A stretch of 64,000 nucleotides of DNA from Rhea pennata (taxonomy: Eukaryota; Chordata; Aves; Rheiformes; Rheidae), in NCBI RefSeq assembly GCF_028389875.1, contig NC_084663.1, forward strand, positions 207,235,876 to 207,299,875. Direction: 5' to 3'. The notes under the pieces were generated by a model, which ran no database searches, was not told the DNA's origin, and worked only from the letters and a program-made list of their open reading frames with translations. Shown piece after piece: positions 27,451 through 39,820 of this stretch (position 1 is its first letter; each line of letters begins with the position of its first letter). The translations under genes and the position numbers were made by a program.

Positions 27451-28160
27451 GACCTGTGGGAACAAGAGTAGGCCCATAGTTAGATCAGATCTTTATTATT
27501 CAAATCTATACTTATTTAGTAGGCTCACTTAGGGGTGTCAATGAAAATTCCAAGTAATTCTGCTGCATCGTAAAAGTCCACAGAGGTCTAGACTTCAGAT
27601 CCTTTGGACGTGAATCCTCTACCTGATACCATAAAACAAGCAATTTTCTTGGTGCGATTAGAAACAACATAATAATTCCCAAGTGAACTGTCTTTCACTT
27701 TAGAGCAATGGAATATGTGAAATAATTCCATTAATTCTGGAACAATTTCAGTCTGAATCTGGCCCCTGCTTGTCCCTTGGATACAATGAAATGTAAGGAT
27801 TTGATTACTTTCAGAATTTGCTTTTTGTCCCTAGGAACTCCCTAGCTGTGAGATCTACTGATATTGTTGAATGAGAAATATGAAGGAGACCTTCAACTTT
27901 ACTTCTTTATCTTGTTATTTTGTACCGATATAGATAGATGTAGCTGTAGACTAAGAATAGTGAGCATCTGTTCCTTCAAGAGAAGAAGATAAAAATGGCC
28001 TTACTGCCCTTTGTTTCCCATATATCCTATACAGAAATTATTTAATCCTCAGACACAGTTCCAAGAACAATTTTGTTAAACCTGACCACGGTCCTGGGCA
28101 ATATGTGTTGTAGAATTAAAATGACAGATATGGACTGGATATTTTTTCTTTTCTTTCCTT

Positions 28161-28162
<2 letters not shown>

Positions 28163-28194
<32 letters not shown>
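28163..28194. repeat. Poly(T), 32 bases
   Basis: T homopolymer preceded by a CTTTC/TTTTC pyrimidine lead-in. Confidence 0.97.
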
Positions 28195-28200
<6 letters not shown>

Positions 28201-29583
28201 CTCACCTCAAACCTCTAAACTCCCTCTATTTGTACATATGCAGCCGCATAGGCAGATATGGTTATAAGAAGGAATCTAATTTTATTGGCAGTTATGTTCT
28301 GAGGCAGGTCTGGAATCTAGTCTAGCTGCAGTTATGCTTGGCATATGTATCCTTAATTTGGGAAGCTCTGAAAAATAAGCATCCATGGTTTTAAATAACA
28401 CATTAACATTTGAACTGAAAGAGTAATAAGCTATTAAATAATGAAAAGACTTTAAAAAAGTGATAATATATTAAATTAGATGGCGATGTAAGATTTTAAC
28501 GGATGTGATAATGTGAAAAGATGCCCCTTGTCATTCGCCCCTCAGACTGTTTATAGATTATACAGTACTGTCTTCAGAGTCACAGAACAAACACTTAGAA
28601 GATCTTCTCTAATTAACAACTAGTTAATCTGAATTGAATTCCTGTTATTTTGTAGTGGCAAAGGGTTGCAGTATTGATAATCCAGGTCTTTACAGACTAT
28701 AAAATACTTAGGGTGTTCTACAGTTGTCTGGACCCTATTTCATTATTAGCCCTTTCTCTTACTAGAAATTAATATTACATGAACCTATTAATATTGTAAT
28801 TAATACTGCAGGAACTATTTCTATCAATATTTTCACTTTTTAAAGACATTTATTTGGAAATACTCACTGAAGCTATTACATGACTTTTCCTCTATGTAAA
28901 TATTTTCTATAATTTATAGATGTCAGGATAAAATAGTAAACAAACAAGTCTAGCCTCAAGCAGAAAACCCTAAATTTGAGTATCTAATCTTCAAATTATG
29001 ATCTTTGTTTTCACTGTGGCACTATCTCGGATGATCTAGCTGCGAGTGGTAAGTTTAAGAGTAAACTCCTGCTAGATTTTGATGTTGGAAGAAAAGGAAG
29101 CAGGTTTCCCATCAGAAGAATTTCTGTCACTTTGCGATGTCTAAGAATTGTCACAGTAATATGAAATGATTAAAAGTGACTGTTGGATCTGAAATGTATG
29201 CAAATTCCTATTTTATTTATTTTTTATTACATCAAGGGATTTATGTCAGTAAAACTGAGACCAGGCTCTGTCCCAGAATTTTGCTGTTTTGTCAATACGG
29301 AAATCGGGCATGTGATTTGCTAACTGGCTCACTGTGTTCCTAGATTTAAAAGTGTGCTTAACTTGCTGTACTATCGGTGGATCTACTGGCAGGAGTAGAG
29401 CAATGGATGATACTTTAATGTGCACAAGGATTAAGACCTAAAGAAAATACTGTTTAAGCAATGTATTTGAAACCAGAATCAACCTGCTGCAAATTCATTG
29501 CTAGGTACAGAACATTTTCTAGATCCATTAGCCATATTCCTGGACATAAATTCTTTGCTGATTCTTGATGTTTCTGTGGGTCT

Positions 29584-29653
29584 GTTTTTTTTTTTTTTTG
29601 TTTGTTTTTGTTTTTTTTTTTGTTTTTTTGTTTGTTTGTTTGTTTGTTTTTTT
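29584..29653. repeat. T-rich (TTTG)n tract
   Basis: T runs broken by single G, ending in four TTTG units. It creates spurious Phe- and Lys-rich frames on both strands. Confidence 0.95.
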
Positions 29654-30689
29654 AATCTTCATCAATAGTAAAGTCAAGTGCAGGTTGCATTTCAGACCAT
29701 ATACAAACAGCAGATCGAATAGTTTAGGCACTAATACATCTGTATAGTCTCTATGTTGTTTTCTTTCTATCAGCAAAGTCTGTATAGCTGTCTATGGTAC
29801 CAGGATTTATTGAAACAGTGGTGATTTTTGATTTAAGGATATAAAAAGATGAAAACCATTCCTCTACTACGATATTTCTTAAGTGGAACAAATCTGTTGC
29901 TTCTCTACTGAGCATTCACTGTTTAAAACAAATGCAAATATTAATTAAAATAAGTTAGAACTAACAAAATGAATTTCTTTAAAGTTAATTTCTTTGTTTC
30001 ATGCTGTGGTTTACAAAGAGAAACTGAGGTTTGAGGAAGATTTGAAGGGCCAAATTCTGCATTCCTTAAAATATTTCAGGAATAGCTCTGTTTGTCAACA
30101 ACAGTTTCCAGGGATTGAAGTGCTGTAATTGGCAACACAGCTTGGCCTACATTATGTTGGTGTGTTGTATGCATTTGAGGTACAGAAAGAGTCTGAAAGT
30201 AATGATGGGGGTTGTTTTCAAAGATATGCATTAGAAATAACAACATCTTTCCTCTCTGTAATTAGATACTTGTCTACCATTTGTGCTTTTGAAAATATTT
30301 CCCCAAATATTTTTTAAACAAAAGTGTCCAAGCATATGACACTGATTTATAGCAGCAGAAGTACAAGTGTAAGATTGTGAAATACTGAATTACAACAAAA
30401 TTTTCCTGGTTGAAAAATGATCAAAGTAAGTGTATGTAGGACACAACATATTTACAAGCATTGACAACAGTAGGAATAGGTGTAATTTTAAAACAGATTA
30501 TGAAGCTGATTTTACAACTCCTTTTAAAGCTCTTTCTCTTATTTATTCATTTTTGAAGGTTATGAAGATTATGACCACATGTGCAGCTCTGCTTCACTGT
30601 CCACTTGGAGATGATGGTGATTTCTTAGAGAATACGTGCAGACTCCTGGTTAGCCATCAGCTTTCTGCTCCTTTCATCCAAAAGATTTG

Positions 30690-31458
<769 letters not shown>

Positions 31459-32395
31459 TAATATAAGAATGTCTTTAAACTTCTTTGGCTATATGAGTTG
31501 TGATGAGTATAGAGAAAGATCTGGTCTTTCTAGTGTTGGGCAAAAGAGACCCAAGCCATGATTTGAAACTAGTAGAGTCGGAATGTGTTCCTGTTTAACA
31601 TCTGAGTCACAGAGGCCTGAACACTGGGAGACCTGTGGTTCTGGTTAATATTTGAATACAAGTTGTCCTAGCTCTCTGAGAACAATATTATCTGTGTTCA
31701 TCTTATAGCACTCTATGGAGTGTTGCAACTACTCATCCCATCTGGCCATCAGTTTTGGGAGTGGGCAGAGGGAGTCTCCAAGAATTTTCTTTGTGCACTT
31801 ATACTTCATTGGGTGTCCAGAAAAATCAGAATTATGTGCTTTCCTCTTTTCATTAAGCTGAAGTAGAGCCTAAAGTTTTACCCAGTAGTGAGAAGAGCAT
31901 GTGACTGAAGAGAAATGCTATGGAAAAGTTTGTCTGATGTCATTATTCCTTGTATTAACAGAGTTGAGTCGGTTGGTTCATCTTGCTATAAGTGAATAGA
32001 AGTTCATATTGACTTAAGAGGAAGATTCACTAACTCCTTGTCTAATGGCATCACTATTTAATAAGTCTTCTGGAATTAAATTCTATGATGAATTTAGGCT
32101 CTCATTGGGTCACTTCTGTTCAAACAGATAAACTACAAATGAGAGGCTTAGAATATGATCTGGAGAATAAGAAATGTTATTAAGAGATTGAGTAGTGGTG
32201 ACGGTGTTGCTGAACAGCAGATGCTACTGGCTTTATTACAACCAATAGAAAGCAGATTGTTCTTCCCACACACTGAGTATGCTTCTCTGGCAGACTTTAT
32301 ACTATTCAAAGCTGTTTTGGGGAGGATGCTGATCCAATGCAAGTATGCAGAGATCTCTTTCCTCCCACAGATATGTGGAGAACGTGTTCTGCAGT

Positions 32396-32472
32396 ATATG
32401 TGTGTGTGTGTGCGTGCGTGTATATATATGTATATATATATATATATGTATGTATGTATGTATATATATATA
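32396..32472. repeat. Compound (TG)n(TA)n(TATG)n microsatellite
   Basis: TG, TGCG, TA and TATG units in succession over 77 bases, about 1 kb downstream of the GRM5 exon. Confidence 0.97.
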
Positions 32473-34839
32473 AAACCCACCATCACCAACAACTGCTTCC
32501 CTCCAAATTTTATTAGAACTTAGAACTTATACACAGATTTTACAAACACTTGTTTCTATCATACTAATGAAGATTGTATAACTGCATTTTCTTTTATATG
32601 TGGATGCATGAATATATTAGCAGTTTAATATAACAGCATACAAATCACCCTACTTCATATCAGGTAGTGAAGAAACTTTCTTTCACCTGATGCCTTTGGC
32701 ATTGCTTGATGTGCAGCCTTCCCTGTACAAATATATATGAATAGCATCGTGGTAAAAAATGATGCCACTGATGCATCATATTAGTACACGATTGTATATC
32801 TTGACTATTTTTTGATGACTTTTCTAATTTGTGCTCTGAACAACATTTTTCCCTCTGCTTTCTATGAAAGGTTAATTTTGTATTCAATGTGTGAACCATC
32901 AAGCTTAAATCAAGGTCTGACTCTGCACGAATACTTACTTTCGCCACTTCCTGTGGACACTGCTTGGAGCAGATGGTAACATATGGCATGTTAATCTTAT
33001 GGCAGAGGAACTTTGCACTGTGTATTGGAAAGAAAGGAATAGGAACACAAGGATTAAAACTGGAGATAGCAGCTATGGGCAAGACAAGTGTGGTAAATGT
33101 TGGAGACACTGAGTGCCAGAGAAGAAGAATTGAGTAATATATCTAGTATGACAGGTGTCTACTTCTACCTGTACTGGCATGGACAGAATGGGTTGTGCTT
33201 GGAGTTAATACCTAGGACCTCATATCATTGATACCATATTTATAGTAGCATAACTTTGGACTTCAGTGAAAGAACATTAAATTTGGGTTTTAGAAATCTC
33301 ATGATCCTATCATCTATTTGCACTGTGCAGTCATGATGATGAGAGTGTTCTCCAGTTAAATAATATAACATAAATGTTGTCTAAGAATAGAACAAATGGT
33401 CTTTATAATGGGATAGATACAAACTGGTCAAGGTATTTATCTAAGACATGACAATGTCTAATGTTCTAGGCAGTTTCCAAATATTATGGCAGATGCTGTC
33501 CCTTCTAGGAACACAAAATGTTAAAAAGAAAAAAAAAAAGTGAATGCTGAAGTGAAAGAGTACAGTAAACAAGCAAAAGAGATATTATTATTTAGTAACT
33601 TCCCCTTGGAGGAAAAAGTATTCTAATTATCCTTCTGCTTAGTTACTTTTAGATCTGACTTTTTTTTTTAATACTAATTATCATCTCAATAAAGTATCTG
33701 CTTACTTGTAAATATTCTGAACACTGTGCATTCATTTGGTGCTCTGCATGCATATTACTTCAAAACAGGAAAAAAAATAACTGAGGAATAGAGGAATGGC
33801 TGCTGCTCTCAGCATCTTCCCTGATTTGCCAACTCTTTGCATTAATGGTTTGTGGAGTTAAACTCTGAACTGATCTAGCTTTAAAATAAACCTTCTTAAC
33901 CTGTCTTCTGGGGGATCAGTTCTGGGATCCAGTCGGCCCCATGAATAGATGATTAACCCTCTGGGGCAGGTAGATGGGGGGGGGCAGTAAAGAGGCAAAA
34001 TGTGATGGGAATTCTTTAATACAGGTTGCCAAATTTTTATGTTGCAGAACTGTTACTTAAAGCCTGAAGCAGGTTACTTTGGATCAGTATGGATCATTAC
34101 ACAAGCCCAAAGAGTGTGCAGGGAGCCTCTTTTTTATTTATTTATTTTTTAAGTTTGCTTATTGCCATAATTCTCCCAACCTGTCTCATGGATGTTTCTT
34201 CTAGCTTTGCAAAGGGAACAGAACTTAATACTTCCATAAACCAACCTTCTGCAGATAGTTATCAAGTCAGTAATGATGCCAATAATTCAGTCCGGGTCTC
34301 TGAGGCATAGGAGCCTGGCAATGGTTAGCTCCCAGCCCTAGCTCCCCAATTTCTCAGAGAACATTAGGGTCCTTTTTAGACCGTACATCTGTTGTCCATC
34401 CCCAGGGAAACCATCACATGAGCAAGGGAGTACAGAAAAACTTGGGCCTGTACCTAGCTTTTGGTTGACCATAGCTGATGTGCAAACGGGCCGTGTAGCT
34501 CAAGCTCTCTTGGAGTTTTGCCTAAGCTTTCTCTCATTTAACCACTTGGCAGCACAACTAATTGGTAACGGTTGATAAAACTGTGGAGAAGTTGTTTTTC
34601 TACCACTGAAGACAAAACACTGTCTTTTTACCTCATTTCACGTCTGGAAATCTTTTTGAACGATCAGAAAACCATATACAGTTTTCTCATCTCCTAGCAT
34701 CACAGTTTGAAGGCCTCATTGAAAGCCCACCTGAATTCAGTATTCCCCTGTCGACTAAAGTGGCAGTTGTATCAGGCCTTTCTAGTCAGAAACAAAGTTA
34801 GTCTCTGAGAATCTGTTCTTAAAGTTTGCCTGGAGCCAA

Positions 34840-35180
34840 GTGAATTAATGATTTCGAAAGGCAGTTTTCATTACCATTGAGAATCATTTAACAGCCACTT
34901 TGAGCGGAGTGAGGAGGTGATGTATGCTGGACGAAGAGCTACGAGCTACGTAAAGGTGCAGTTTTAAAAGGGAAACACAACAGGCTAAATTTTTCGGGGG
35001 TGACAAGGGATAACTTTCACTCCGTTATGTTAAAGGTGTCACTTACTTTTGAACATAGCTTTAAGAAAGAAGCCGCTTTGTTAACACTTTCTTTAGAGTG
35101 CTCTGCAGGTAAGCATTAGCTCAAACTCCTCCTTAAGGCTCTTGATGTTTAATATCATTTTGCTCCATTTAAATTTATCA
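34840..35180. promoter_or_regulatory. Possible conserved noncoding block
   Basis: About 340 bases with several CpGs, AATGATTTCGAAAGG and ATTTAACAGCC-type sequence, and low simple-repeat content, unlike the CpG-poor intron around it. Retained CpG and complexity suggest constraint, but conservation was not tested. Confidence 0.25.
35087..35114 (+). other. Candidate 12-nt microexon or splice-site pair in the GRM5 intron
   Basis: ACACTTTCTTTAG (AG at 35095-35096) is followed after 12 bases (AGTGCTCTGCAG, 35097-35108) by a strong donor GTAAGC. A TTAAC sequence just upstream could serve as a branch point. Twelve bases would preserve the GRM5 frame. It lies in a CpG-bearing block in otherwise CpG-poor intron. 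No transcript evidence is available to me. Confidence 0.25.
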
Positions 35181-35248
35181 TAAATGCATATAAAGAGGTG
35201 ATTCATCTTCATTTTCCTAGGACATACCCAACCAAGCATAGCAGAGAT

Positions 35249-35251
<3 letters not shown>

Positions 35252-35285
<34 letters not shown>
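35252..35285. repeat. Poly(T), 34 bases
   Basis: T homopolymer immediately followed by CCTCTGTAG|GTAAGG, the splice-site-like motif described separately. Confidence 0.97.
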
Positions 35286-35302
35286 CCTCTGTAGGTAAGG
35301 GT
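35252..35302 (+). other. Candidate recursive splice site (zero-length exon) in the GRM5 intron
   Basis: A 34-T tract, then CCTCTGTAG|GTAAGGG, joins a strong polypyrimidine acceptor directly to a near-consensus donor at 35294/35295. This is the arrangement of vertebrate recursive splice sites, which are known from very long introns of neuronal genes. A weaker donor CAA|GTAAAG at 35379/35380 could define the accompanying recursive-splice exon of 85 bases. Confidence 0.3.
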
Positions 35303-38300
35303 TATTTTGCATTTCCTTTCATATTTGTTCAGATGTGCCTGGTTACAAGACTATTTTTGCCTACATTCCTTGCTACCAAGTAAAGAGCAAAATGAAAATT
35401 AGTCATAGTCTGTGAGAATAGGATGAAGGAATCGACGAAAGAACAGCAACAAGTTGACCTTAAACCTGCTGCTTGGAACAAATTGTGCTTATATGACGTT
35501 GTGGAGATTTTCCTTCAAACTCCATATTCTTTCTTCCTTTAGTTTTAAGCTATAGCATATTCAGAAATGTTATTTGTTTTTTAGAACTGAAAATAATGTT
35601 TGAAAATTAAATTAATTGGATTTTTTAAGCATCAGTTTCATGCTTTATCCACAGGAAAAAACTCGTAGAAGTGATGCACTAAAAGTTGTCATTGTTATTC
35701 AATGAGAATATTTCCAATCTCAGTTAAACTTTATTTATAAATACTCTCTCTGCATCTCTGCAAAGTGAAGAGTCTGAAAACTGAACAATGTTATATTTAA
35801 CTAACATTTCCTTTCAGCCTTTCATCAAAAGAACTATTTGTTTTTTTTTTTTTTTTTTAACAAATATTGAGATTAGGAAGATCACAATTTGATATATTCT
35901 CAGCAATATTAATCTTGTAGCAAAAATAAAAAAAAAAACTCCCATTATCTAAAATAAAATATCAGAAATGGTTCCTACTCTATTTTAATATAAATAATTT
36001 AATGATTTTTTTTAGATATGCTTGTTTTCTGTAGATTTTTTTCAAAATGGGTAATTGTCCTTTAAAATGGCAAATTACAAATTTTTCTTCTAGCACCACA
36101 ATTATGAAAAGTGAGCAAATACTATACGCTGCTGGGGAAACTGAGACAAAAAGGTGAAGTGGCGTAAAGTTAATGCTTCCGTTGTTCTGCACTGACTGGC
36201 TGATGGACAGTACTTTAGCATTGCTGACAGATTGGCCAGGCCAGATGATACAACCACTGTAAAGTATCTAGACATTAAAATACACAGTGAAGCGTATACT
36301 CTGGAGGGTAATGGTGGTGGAGATTGTTGGGAAAAACATCGTGACACAGCAAAGGGAAGATGACACACCTATTGCTCTGAATTTGACATAATCTATTTGA
36401 AAGAAATGACATAGAGTGGATTTAACTAAAAAGCAAGGCATCTGGGTCATCAAAATATCCCTTGGTTTTGCTTAGTAGCTACATGTTTTATTTTTTCTCC
36501 TGTTCTCAGACTCTGTTGCCACTCAGTGAAGGTAACGGTGTCATGAAACTTGCTTTCATTGAGAGGGAACAGTGGGAGCCCAGCATCCTCCAGCTTTATC
36601 TTGAATTTACCTTTTGCCTTAGGCCTGGAAATGGCACAGTTCTCTCATCGCCATCCCCAGGGTGCAGCCCTTCAGTCAGGCAGGGATCTGCTAAGTTCCC
36701 TTGAATTTGGAACTGGTGAACTTTCATGAAGAGCTTTGGAAATCTTCCAAGAAGCGAAGTTTCACTGCACAGTGCCTGTTTGGTTAGATCAGTTTTACAT
36801 AGATAGTGCCTCCGATACGTGCTGTTGGATTCATCATGGGCAGAGGCGCTGGCTCAGTTTCCTGTACCTCCTGTTGATCTTTTTTCTTTGAGAAGAAAGA
36901 ATGCATGGAGCAGACCTGACTGAAAAACAGATATTCCAGATAATAAATATACACTAAGTTTCTGAAGCATTTTTCATTCTAAATTAGAACAAAAAGCCAA
37001 AATGACATCATTTTTATTGAGTCAATCAGTCAAAATACCTTTCTTGTCTTGTGATTGTATTAAAATTGTTGATAAAACAGCTTTGCAAGAGAAATGGAAA
37101 CCCTTCATTTAAAAAGATATCAGGATTTAATTTTTGACAATTATTAGATTTCTTCAACAGTTTGGATCGAAGGTATTTTTCTCGAGGAAAACTTGGAGGG
37201 TTTCTCCCCTCACTGATTTATTTAGATGTATCTTTTATATTACCAATCCTGTATACAAATTAAATAGTTTTGAATGCAAGCCATCATAGCAATCCAATAC
37301 TTAGGCAGGGATGGATGAACCAGGCCCCAATTATTCATTATTTGTGCTGGTTTGTGATATTTTTACATCTGTTCTATTGCTTTTTTTTCTTATTCTTGAA
37401 AATATATATTTTTCTCTTTCATGCATATTAACTAGTTGCAGGAAGTTTAGATCACAGATTTGTGAAACTATAATTTTTATCCGTAAATTCAGAGGTCAAA
37501 TATGCTGTCAGTCCACTTCAGTATGCACTTCAAAAAAGAAACAAATTATTTTATATCCCTTGATATGAATTCTGCTATAGAGGCTTCAGGGGAGATCAGG
37601 GCTCTGTTGTGAAAAAGAGAGAAAAGAGGGGAGAGAAAGATGGGAAAAATCTACTCAACATCCCTGGGAAAACTGAGATGAGAACCCACTTTTCCAGAGT
37701 GTCTGTTTGAGTCTTCAAGTATGGAAAGACTTTACAAGACACTAGAATTTAGTTTCCTACATAAACAATGAAAGAAAAAGTGCACTTGGCAGTGTATTTA
37801 TGCATCAAAAAACTATCATAGGTAGCTTAATAGTGCTGGAGGCAGATCAGTGTTTCTTCAAAATTAGAGTGTTTCTATATAGTTAAGGAGCAGGACAGAA
37901 ATTTACTTTGGTCTATAGATGCAAGACCACTTCTTTTACTTACAGGAACTAACTTTTGATTTGTCTGAGAGCTGAGAGAGGTAAAAGGTTTGTGCTGGAT
38001 CCTTTTAAATTTGTAAGCCTCATCTAAGGCAGTTGTGACTAGCTGATATTCAAATCAGGCAGGAAACGGTGATCTTGGAGGGGAACCAAAACTTGGAGAC
38101 TCGGCTTTAATTTAGAAACCATTGGACGGGCAATAACATTGCATCCATCTTGCTAAAATCTGATTGCAGACTCCTTGCAGACATACCATTCTGTAGTGCA
38201 CCACATTATATCACAGGTGTATATGTATATACATTGAGGAAGTGACTGGGAATGTTATTAGCACGATTACAATCTGTCATGGCAATAGAATAGAGAAAAT

Positions 38301-38660
38301 CTCTTTCATATATCACATCTTTATTTTTGAACTAACATGGTCATCACTCTGAACATGATGACTCAAAGAAAAAAAATACAATGAAATTTTCTCCTAATTG
38401 ATATTTTTGATTTTTCTGAAAAGGTCTGGCAGCATTTATGATGGGCTAGATGCGTGATTCAGGTAGTATGTGTGGAAGCCTCTATATGATATCTATAACA
38501 TTGTCATAGGGCTGGTAAATTGTATTTGGAATGGTTATTGCTGGGAATGCTGTTGGTGAATACCAGACAAACTAGAAAGATAATAACCAGGGTAACTGGT
38601 AAATCAGCTCACTGAATGAATCCCATGGCCAAAACCTACCCTAGACAAGGAAAACTATTT

Positions 38661-38784
38661 CATAGAATCATAGAATCATAGAATCATAGAATCATAGAAT
38701 CAGTAAAGTTGGAAGACCTTCTGGTCTCCAACCTTACTGGACCTCTGGAGATCATCTAGTCCAACCTCCCCATTCAGCAGGGTG
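38661..38784 (-). mobile_element. CR1 3' end with an expanded octamer tail
   Basis: Plus strand begins with about five copies of TCATAGAA, the reverse complement of the CR1 tail, then GTTGGAAGACC and CTGGAGATCATCTAGTCCAA. An extra segment of about 25 bases (CTTCTGGTCTCCAACCTTAC) sits between the tail and the body. The element is sharply truncated after the CAGCAGGGTG block. Confidence 0.9.
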
Positions 38785-39749
38785 TTCCGAAGTTATCTGT
38801 TCCTAATTTGTTCCTAAGTTATCTGTTGTGATCTAATCAAAAGTTTCTCATTTAAATGGCCTGCTCTAGAGCTTGAATTTGTTTTTACTTATTCTACCTG
38901 AGATAGAGCTCTGCTAACTTCCTATCTGATGTTGGAGGGATGAGGAGGAACAGCTCCCTAAAAAGATAAGCAGAGGTGTCTCCAGAAGGATGCAAAATTG
39001 TAGGGAGAAAACTCTGACTGGGATCTAGGAAATTACTTAAGTGTCACAATTTTCTATGAACAGCATAGTTACAGCAGGTGAACCTGTTGTCTGCGCTGCT
39101 GCTATTTCTGAGTGCACTGGGTGCAGGAAGCTTTAGGCAACTGAGTCACTGCGTAAGTGATATCACTTAGAGCCTAAAGTTGGCATCATTGTGAGAGTTC
39201 AGTGCCCCATTCTAGGGACCCTCACTTAACATCTGCAAGATATGCTGCTCCATCAAGGTGTCTTTTATATCTTTCTTTCTCTGCATTTAGTGAATGGATT
39301 TCTCAGAGGATATGGACTAGTTCAGGGAGGGTGAGAGCATGCTGCTAAGCTGTGAAGAACAGAAGCTACCATGTGTATAGGTAATAAATTGAGCCAGGGC
39401 CCGTGAAGTGTAAGATCCAATTTAGAGGCAAGTTGAAGGTGAATTAGAAGATGTCTTTATCCTAGTGCCCAGAGCAACTTCATACTATTTCACAGGATCC
39501 AGCTGACAGCTCAGCACATTTGTTAATTAACATCCTGGGCAGAATATGAAGTAAAGACTCTGTCTTTCCAAGTCCTTGTGTAGTTTAATCTTCTGTTACA
39601 GCTTCTTCTCTCAGAATAAACATTAAGACACATATACAGATAGATAGATAAAGAACCTGTAGCTGATCTAGCACTGCAGTCACCAAGCATGCTTACCTTT
39701 TCCTGACTTCACATCAGAGCATCACAGGATTCTGTGATTGTCCCTATCC

Positions 39750-39820
39750 TCTTCTTCTTTTCTTTTTCTTTTCCTTTTTTTTTCCTTTTCTTTTCTTTTC
39801 TTTTTTCTTTTTTTCTTTTC
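39750..39820. repeat. (TTTTC)n polypyrimidine tract
   Basis: About 70 bases of T and C with TTTTC units, ending in CAG at 39819-39821. Confidence 0.95.

Larger units (their letters stand above)
23820..30500 (+). other. GRM5: GRM5 5' intron sequence
   Basis: AT-rich sequence between the CpG cores and the first coding exon, with no coding exon recognised. It carries a 36-base T tract, two TA-type microsatellites, a 32-base T tract, a GT-rich homopolymer block and one CR1 3' fragment. Intron status assumes the GRM5 promoter lies at the CpG cores. Confidence 0.65.

Noticed and set aside
29528..29776. Lys/Thr-rich and Phe-rich open frames
   Set aside because: Created by the T-rich (TTTG)n tract read on both strands.
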